A DNA stretch of 8,796 bases from an uncultured Rhodospirillales bacterium. Its GTDB lineage: Bacteria; Pseudomonadota; Alphaproteobacteria; RF32; CAG-239. The stretch is taken from NCBI GenBank assembly GCA_902795665.1, contig CADBMA010000068.1, positions 1 through 8,796 of the forward strand, written 5' to 3'. Within the stretch, counting starts at the first letter, position 1; every line of letters begins with the position of its first letter. Below are positions 6,029 to 8,796 of this stretch, piece by piece. Both the position numbers and the translations under genes were made by a program. The notes under the pieces were generated by a model that was given only the letters and a program-made list of their open reading frames with translations, was not told where the DNA came from and ran no database searches.

Positions 6029-7387
6029 ATGGTAAAAAATTGGTTAGATGAGCGTTTGCACGGGCAATCCCCAAATAGAGAAAGCTTTAAAAATGCTAAA
6101 GCTAATGCTCATCGCGGCAATAAATATGATATAATCAACGCATCAAAGAAAAAAATTAAAGAACAGCACGGCAAACAAAGCCGAGAAGAATTTAATGCCT
6201 CAGAAACCGCCGTGCAAAACAAAATGCGTGAGCTGACTGCCAAATTTAGAGCCTCTTTTAGTCCGGAAGACGAAAAGAATTTACGCGACTTTTGCCAAGA
6301 AAACAATATGCGCTTGGAAATTTTCCGCAACCATCGCAAAGATGAGCGCAGTGAAATCGCCCGTATGGCCTTTGATGGCTTGGTTGAAGATGCATATCAC
6401 GGCTATTCATCAGAATTTGAAAAAGTTATGGCTTATCCGTTTAACTATACAGAAGTTCCCGCAGAGCAATACAATCTCGATGATTCGTCAATATGGCAGA
6501 TTATGAAACAATTTAAAGAATTTGCCAAAATTGAAGATAGAATAAAAGAAGGCTTGTCAAAAGCTCGCTATCCGGCAGATAAATTAAAAGATATGAATAT
6601 TAATGATTTCAGGCATTTGCTACACACCTATTGCGACGCAAGATATGATACAGTACAAAAACGTTATGATCGCCGCCCGTTTCATAAACTTTTTCCGCAA
6701 ACCGATGAAAATGGCGAGATTATGCACGACTCAAAAGGACGCGTCATTACCACCGGCGGCAAAAAACAATTTATTATGAATTTTATCAACGAACACCCCG
6801 AATTTGCCGATAAAATGATGAAAGTTCCTGGCGCCCGTCAAGACTATGTCGATGAGTTGGTCAACCAGATGAAACGTGGCAATACCGATATGACCTACTT
6901 TTTACAAGATCATCCGGAGTGGAAAGACCAAATGGCAATAAATATCCATCATGTCATCAATATAAAAGATATTCGGCTTCTTGAACACCAAGAACGTGAG
7001 ATTGGAGAAATAAACAGCAAGAGCAACCTTTGTGTTATGGGGTGCGGCACCATCCAACAAGTAATTGAACAAAAAAATAACAAAGTGCCAAAAACTCAAG
7101 AATTAGAAGGCGCTCATGGTTCAATGCATAACAGTGATACAGTTTTTAAAATTGCCGGCAATAATGACAGCGACAGAACACGAATTGCTCACGTTGCGGT
7201 GCGTGTTATGCCTCCGGAAGGTGCAGTATGTATGCTTTCGTACAATTCTGATTTTATAATTATTGATGAAGAATTAAAGCAACGCGAAACTGAACGCCCA
7301 AGCATACAAACATCTGTACGCCCCCAAAAACCCGAAGAGATTCTAAATGTTGCAGTCATTGGCAATAATCAATACAACGGAGGCTAG
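6029..7387 (+). CDS. Putative HNH-type (beta-beta-alpha-metal) nuclease toxin with unrecognised N-terminal region
   Basis: I do not recognise this 452-residue protein overall. The N-terminal half (about 1-210) is charged, Lys/Arg/Glu-rich and probably alpha-helical, with no signal peptide or membrane segment. A tandem motif follows: FINEHPEFADKMM (252-264) and FLQDHPEWKDQMA (291-303), 39 residues apart. Directly after the second copy comes INIHHVINIKDIRLLE (304-319), with His307-His308. SKSNLCVM (330-337) has Asn333, and GAHGSMHNSD (361-370) has His363 and His367. HH, a central N, then H-x3-H is the residue pattern of colicin E7/E9-type HNH nucleases, although the spacing is longer than in colicins. 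About 80 residues, partly beta-rich, follow the motif. The next gene, two bases away, encodes a SUKH protein, the usual immunity partner of such toxins, which supports the nuclease reading. No RHS, PAAR, VgrG or other delivery domain is visible. A resident nuclease regulated by its partner is an alternative. ATG 6029 is chosen on ribosome-binding-site spacing. Confidence 0.55.
   Translation: MVKNWLDERLHGQSPNRESFKNAKANAHRGNKYDIINASKKKIKEQHGKQSREEFNASETAVQNKMRELTAKFRASFSPEDEKNLRDFCQENNMRLEIFRNHRKDERSEIARMAFDGLVEDAYHGYSSEFEKVMAYPFNYTEVPAEQYNLDDSSIWQIMKQFKEFAKIEDRIKEGLSKARYPADKLKDMNINDFRHLLHTYCDARYDTVQKRYDRRPFHKLFPQTDENGEIMHDSKGRVITTGGKKQFIMNFINEHPEFADKMMKVPGARQDYVDELVNQMKRGNTDMTYFLQDHPEWKDQMAINIHHVINIKDIRLLEHQEREIGEINSKSNLCVMGCGTIQQVIEQKNNKVPKTQELEGAHGSMHNSDTVFKIAGNNDSDRTRIAHVAVRVMPPEGAVCMLSYNSDFIIIDEELKQRETERPSIQTSVRPQKPEEILNVAVIGNNQYNGG
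6782..6937 (+). repeat. Duplicated 'F-x3-HPE-x2-D-x-M' protein motif within the nuclease gene
   Basis: Bases 6782-6820 encode FINEHPEFADKMM and 6899-6937 encode FLQDHPEWKDQMA. Six of 13 positions are identical (F, H, P, E, D, M) and most others are conservative (I/L, N/Q, E/D, F/W, K/Q). The copies lie 39 residues apart, and the second abuts the HH of the proposed nuclease core. The DNA of the two copies differs, so this is an old protein-level duplication or a recurring helical motif. Confidence 0.55.
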
Positions 7388-7389
7388 TG

Positions 7390-7806
7390 ATGGATTGGAA
7401 TGAATTTTTGTCAGCAATAAAAGATGAAGATTATATTGGCTTGAATGAGGCTGCAACAGATGCCCAGATTGCTTTGGTCAATGTTAAGTTGCGTCAAAAT
7501 GGTTTTCCGGAACTTCCTCAAGACTTTATACAAGTACTCAAAATGTATAACGGCTTGTCTTATGATGGCAATGTAATATTTGGCATTAACACTGATAATA
7601 ATTTTTTTCCGGATTTGTTAGATTTTAATCTCAAGGTTATCAATGGCAAGAACTCAAATAGCCTTATTCTTGGTCGAGATGAAGAGTTTTTGTTGGTCTG
7701 GCAGGCTCAAAATCAAAGCTATAGCATTGTTGATGCAGACGACTTTTCAGAGCACCGTCTTGCTCCGGATTTGTTTTGGGCAATATTGTGGATTCTTAAA
7801 ATCTAA
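7390..7806 (+). CDS. SMI1/KNR4 (SUKH) family protein, probable immunity protein for the upstream nuclease
   Basis: This 138-residue cytoplasmic protein shows the SUKH fold's signature order. An N-terminal helix DWNEFLSAI is followed by AATDAQIALVNVKL (21-34), then LPQDFIQVLKMYNGLSYDG (42-60), which is the family's 'LPxdyxxfLxxxNG' hallmark. Beta strands follow: NVIFGI (61-66), SLILGRDEEFLLVWQ (91-105) and SYSIVDADDF (110-119). A C-terminal helix ends the protein (about 126-136). It looks closest to the YrhA-like branch. SUKH proteins are known immunity factors that bind and neutralise nuclease toxins encoded just upstream, and this gene sits two bases after the putative HNH toxin. GGAGG (7379-7383) stands six bases before ATG 7390; a GTG at 7387, overlapping the toxin stop, is less well placed. 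The last four bases overlap the convergent PH-domain gene. The family call is strong; the immunity role rests on context. Confidence 0.85.
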   Translation: MDWNEFLSAIKDEDYIGLNEAATDAQIALVNVKLRQNGFPELPQDFIQVLKMYNGLSYDGNVIFGINTDNNFFPDLLDFNLKVINGKNSNSLILGRDEEFLLVWQAQNQSYSIVDADDFSEHRLAPDLFWAILWILKI

Positions 7807-8537
7807 AACCTTGTCGGATCATACCCGTTGTTATTATAATCATCAGGATTGCCATAATTTCCATTGTTATAACCGTTATCATAGCGTTCTTGTCCATAGC
7901 CGCTGTTACCATAACCTTGGTTATATCCCTGATTATATCCTCCTTGGTTATATCCTTGATTGTAATGGGGCTGCCCATATCCGTCAGGATATGTAGGATT
8001 GTTTTGCTGTCTGTTATATTCACGCAGCCGATCTTCTTCTTGCTGCTGCAATTCATAAATTGACTCAATTATTGTGTCGCGAAATTCGCGCGGGCGGTTG
8101 ACATCTTCAATACATACCTTACTTTGATCATTTCCAACCTGAATTACAACATCTCCGGCACCGAAAATACGTTGTGACAGTGTTTGAATGATCTGTACGT
8201 CATTAATTTTTCCAAGAGGAATATCTTTTTCGTGGATATTGATAATTCCGCGACGAATATATACACGCTGATTGGTTACAGCATAAATCTTCAATTTGTT
8301 ATCAAGGCGCTTATACATATATGGAATGAACAGCAGACACCCTATCAAAACCACCACTGATGACAATTTGATAACTTGCCCCATCCACTCAATGTTAAAT
8401 TGACCGATTGCACCGCTCCATACCGCTAAAAACATTAAAATGCCGATTGACATGAGCAGCATAGGAAACACAAAAACTTTATAACTGAAATGGACTTCAA
8501 TTTTTACATATTCATTAAGCCTTAAGTCAAGAGACAT
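7803..8537 (-). CDS. Bacterial PH-domain (bPH2/DUF304, YdbT-like) membrane protein with Tyr/Gly/Asn-rich tail
   Basis: This 244-residue protein has two N-terminal membrane segments (about 20-40 and 56-74), then a bPH2 domain (about 82-160) that should face the cytoplasm. The domain shows the family's YAVTNQRVYIRRGII (85-99), KDIPLGKINDVQI (104-116), IFGAGDVVIQ (124-133) and the closing NRPREFRDTI helix (147-156). A Gln/Glu/Arg-rich helix (163-178) leads into a low-complexity tail (181-244) with 13 Tyr, 14 Gly and 13 Asn in 64 residues, including four YNQG units at 192-208. bPH2 proteins are membrane-associated and of poorly known function; the tail resembles prion-like or adhesive sequences and is not part of the standard family. 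ATG 8537 is chosen because GAGGAG (complement of 8545-8550) lies seven bases before it, whereas an upstream in-frame TTG at 8552 precedes that site. The gene overlaps the SUKH gene tail-to-tail by four bases. Confidence 0.85.
   Translation of the reverse strand: MSLDLRLNEYVKIEVHFSYKVFVFPMLLMSIGILMFLAVWSGAIGQFNIEWMGQVIKLSSVVVLIGCLLFIPYMYKRLDNKLKIYAVTNQRVYIRRGIINIHEKDIPLGKINDVQIIQTLSQRIFGAGDVVIQVGNDQSKVCIEDVNRPREFRDTIIESIYELQQQEEDRLREYNRQQNNPTYPDGYGQPHYNQGYNQGGYNQGYNQGYGNSGYGQERYDNGYNNGNYGNPDDYNNNGYDPTRF
7911..7964 (-). repeat. Short tandem repeat encoding YNQG units
   Basis: Read on the - strand, this stretch encodes two YNQG pairs separated by one Gly and ending in Tyr, in the tail of the PH-domain protein. 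The DNA units are 12 bases long and similar but not identical, so slippage could change copy number. It also opens long shadow frames on both strands, which are not genes. Confidence 0.75.
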
Positions 8538-8571
8538 ATTTGTGCTCCTCAAAATCTAACTGACTATTATC

Positions 8572-8600
8572 AATATAAAATATTTTTTTCACAGACGCAA
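8572..8600 (-). promoter_or_regulatory. Promoter of the PH-domain protein gene
   Basis: On the - strand, TTGCGT (complement of 8595-8600), a 17-base spacer and TATATT (complement of 8572-8577). The -10 is 35 bases upstream of the ATG at 8537. The match is fair, with a weak third half of the -35. Confidence 0.5.
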
Positions 8601-8656
8601 CAAATAAACACATTTTTATTGATTTTAATATCCGTTACAATAACATTAAAAAAAAT

Positions 8657-8681
8657 GAACCTGTATTTATCGTTTTTCGTT
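8657..8681 (+). promoter_or_regulatory. EcfG/ECF-like promoter motif before the 8705 gene
   Basis: GAAC (8657-8660), 17 bases, CGTT (8678-8681) matches the alphaproteobacterial general-stress EcfG consensus GGAAC-N16/17-CGTT except for the first G, which is T here. The predicted start is a few bases before the AAGGAGG ribosome binding site. A sigma-70 alternative (TTTTTA/TACAAT, 8613-8641) is poorer. Short motifs like this can occur by chance. Confidence 0.35.
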
Positions 8682-8704
8682 TTAGCTGATGTAAGGAGGT
8701 TAAA

Positions 8705-8796
8705 ATGGATGAAATTTCAAAATTACTGCAAGAAGCCAAACCGCTTTATCTTGCTCGCAAACGCACCCGCCAGCGCATTAAAGTGACAATATGCAC
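8705..8796 (+). CDS. Unidentified protein, N-terminal 30 residues only (3' partial)
   Basis: The frame opens with ATG 8705, preceded five bases upstream by a perfect AAGGAGG (8693-8699), and stays open to the window edge. The visible residues include MDEISKLLQEAKPLYLARKR and then a basic TRQRIKVTIC: an amphipathic start followed by a strongly basic patch entering what could be a membrane segment. That arrangement is common in cytoplasm-anchored membrane proteins, including some anti-sigma factors, but too little is visible to name a family. It diverges from the PH-domain gene, with about 167 bases of shared upstream region. Confidence 0.7.
   Translation, partial: MDEISKLLQEAKPLYLARKRTRQRIKVTIC

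Noticed and set aside
7911..7964. Possible CRISPR-like or intergenic direct repeat array
   Set aside because: The units are 12-base codon repeats encoding YNQG inside an open reading frame, with no spacers.
7796..8068. Open frames on both strands opposite or beside the YNQG tail
   Set aside because: They are by-products of the repetitive coding sequence; they lack ribosome binding sites and have low-complexity Ile/Thr or Tyr/His composition.
8538..8552. TTG start five codons upstream in the PH-domain gene
   Set aside because: The extra codons contain the GAGGAG ribosome binding site itself; ATG 8537 is seven bases after it.

Overview
The window looks like a chromosomal segment of an AT-rich Gram-negative bacterium, most likely an alphaproteobacterium and possibly one of the uncultured host-associated low-GC lineages. 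The support is a SurA-type periplasmic chaperone with a single parvulin domain directly followed by RsmA, proteobacterial -35/-10 promoters, and an EcfG-like promoter motif near the right edge. The lineage is an inference. No tRNA, rRNA, CRISPR array, insertion sequence or prophage gene was seen, and no gene-free gap exceeds 300 bases.

Left block (1-3559, all +): the 3' part of surA and the complete rsmA form a tight pair. After a promoter at 1681-1708 comes a two-gene operon: a DUF616/TOD1-MUCI70-type glycosyltransferase and an NAD-dependent sugar-nucleotide epimerase resembling UDP-glucuronate 4-epimerase. The pair probably supplies and adds a sugar for a surface polysaccharide.

Middle block (3560-5903): a lone gene encodes a probably exported protein with a Cys/His pair arranged as in CHAP or NlpC/P60-type hydrolases. 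It has its own extended -10 promoter and a palindrome over its ribosome binding site. Next is a multi-membrane-segment protein resembling DUF1189. It converges on an HdeD/DUF308 membrane protein across a strong hairpin that can terminate both strands.

Right block (5904-8796): the most interesting locus is a two-gene cassette at 6029-7806. The first gene encodes a 452-residue lysine-rich protein with an HH...N...HxxxH set of residues resembling a beta-beta-alpha-metal (HNH) nuclease. The second, two bases downstream, encodes a 138-residue SMI1/KNR4 (SUKH) protein. SUKH proteins are classic immunity partners of nuclease toxins, so this is a candidate toxin-immunity pair with a front part I do not recognise. 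Its last gene overlaps by four bases the 3' end of a convergent gene for a bacterial PH-domain (bPH2/DUF304) membrane protein with an unusual Tyr/Gly/Asn/Gln-rich repetitive tail. A divergent gene with a perfect Shine-Dalgarno starts at 8705 and runs off the window.

All calls come from reading motifs by eye. Family names for the DUF1189-like protein, the Cys/His hydrolase and the HNH nuclease need profile searches.
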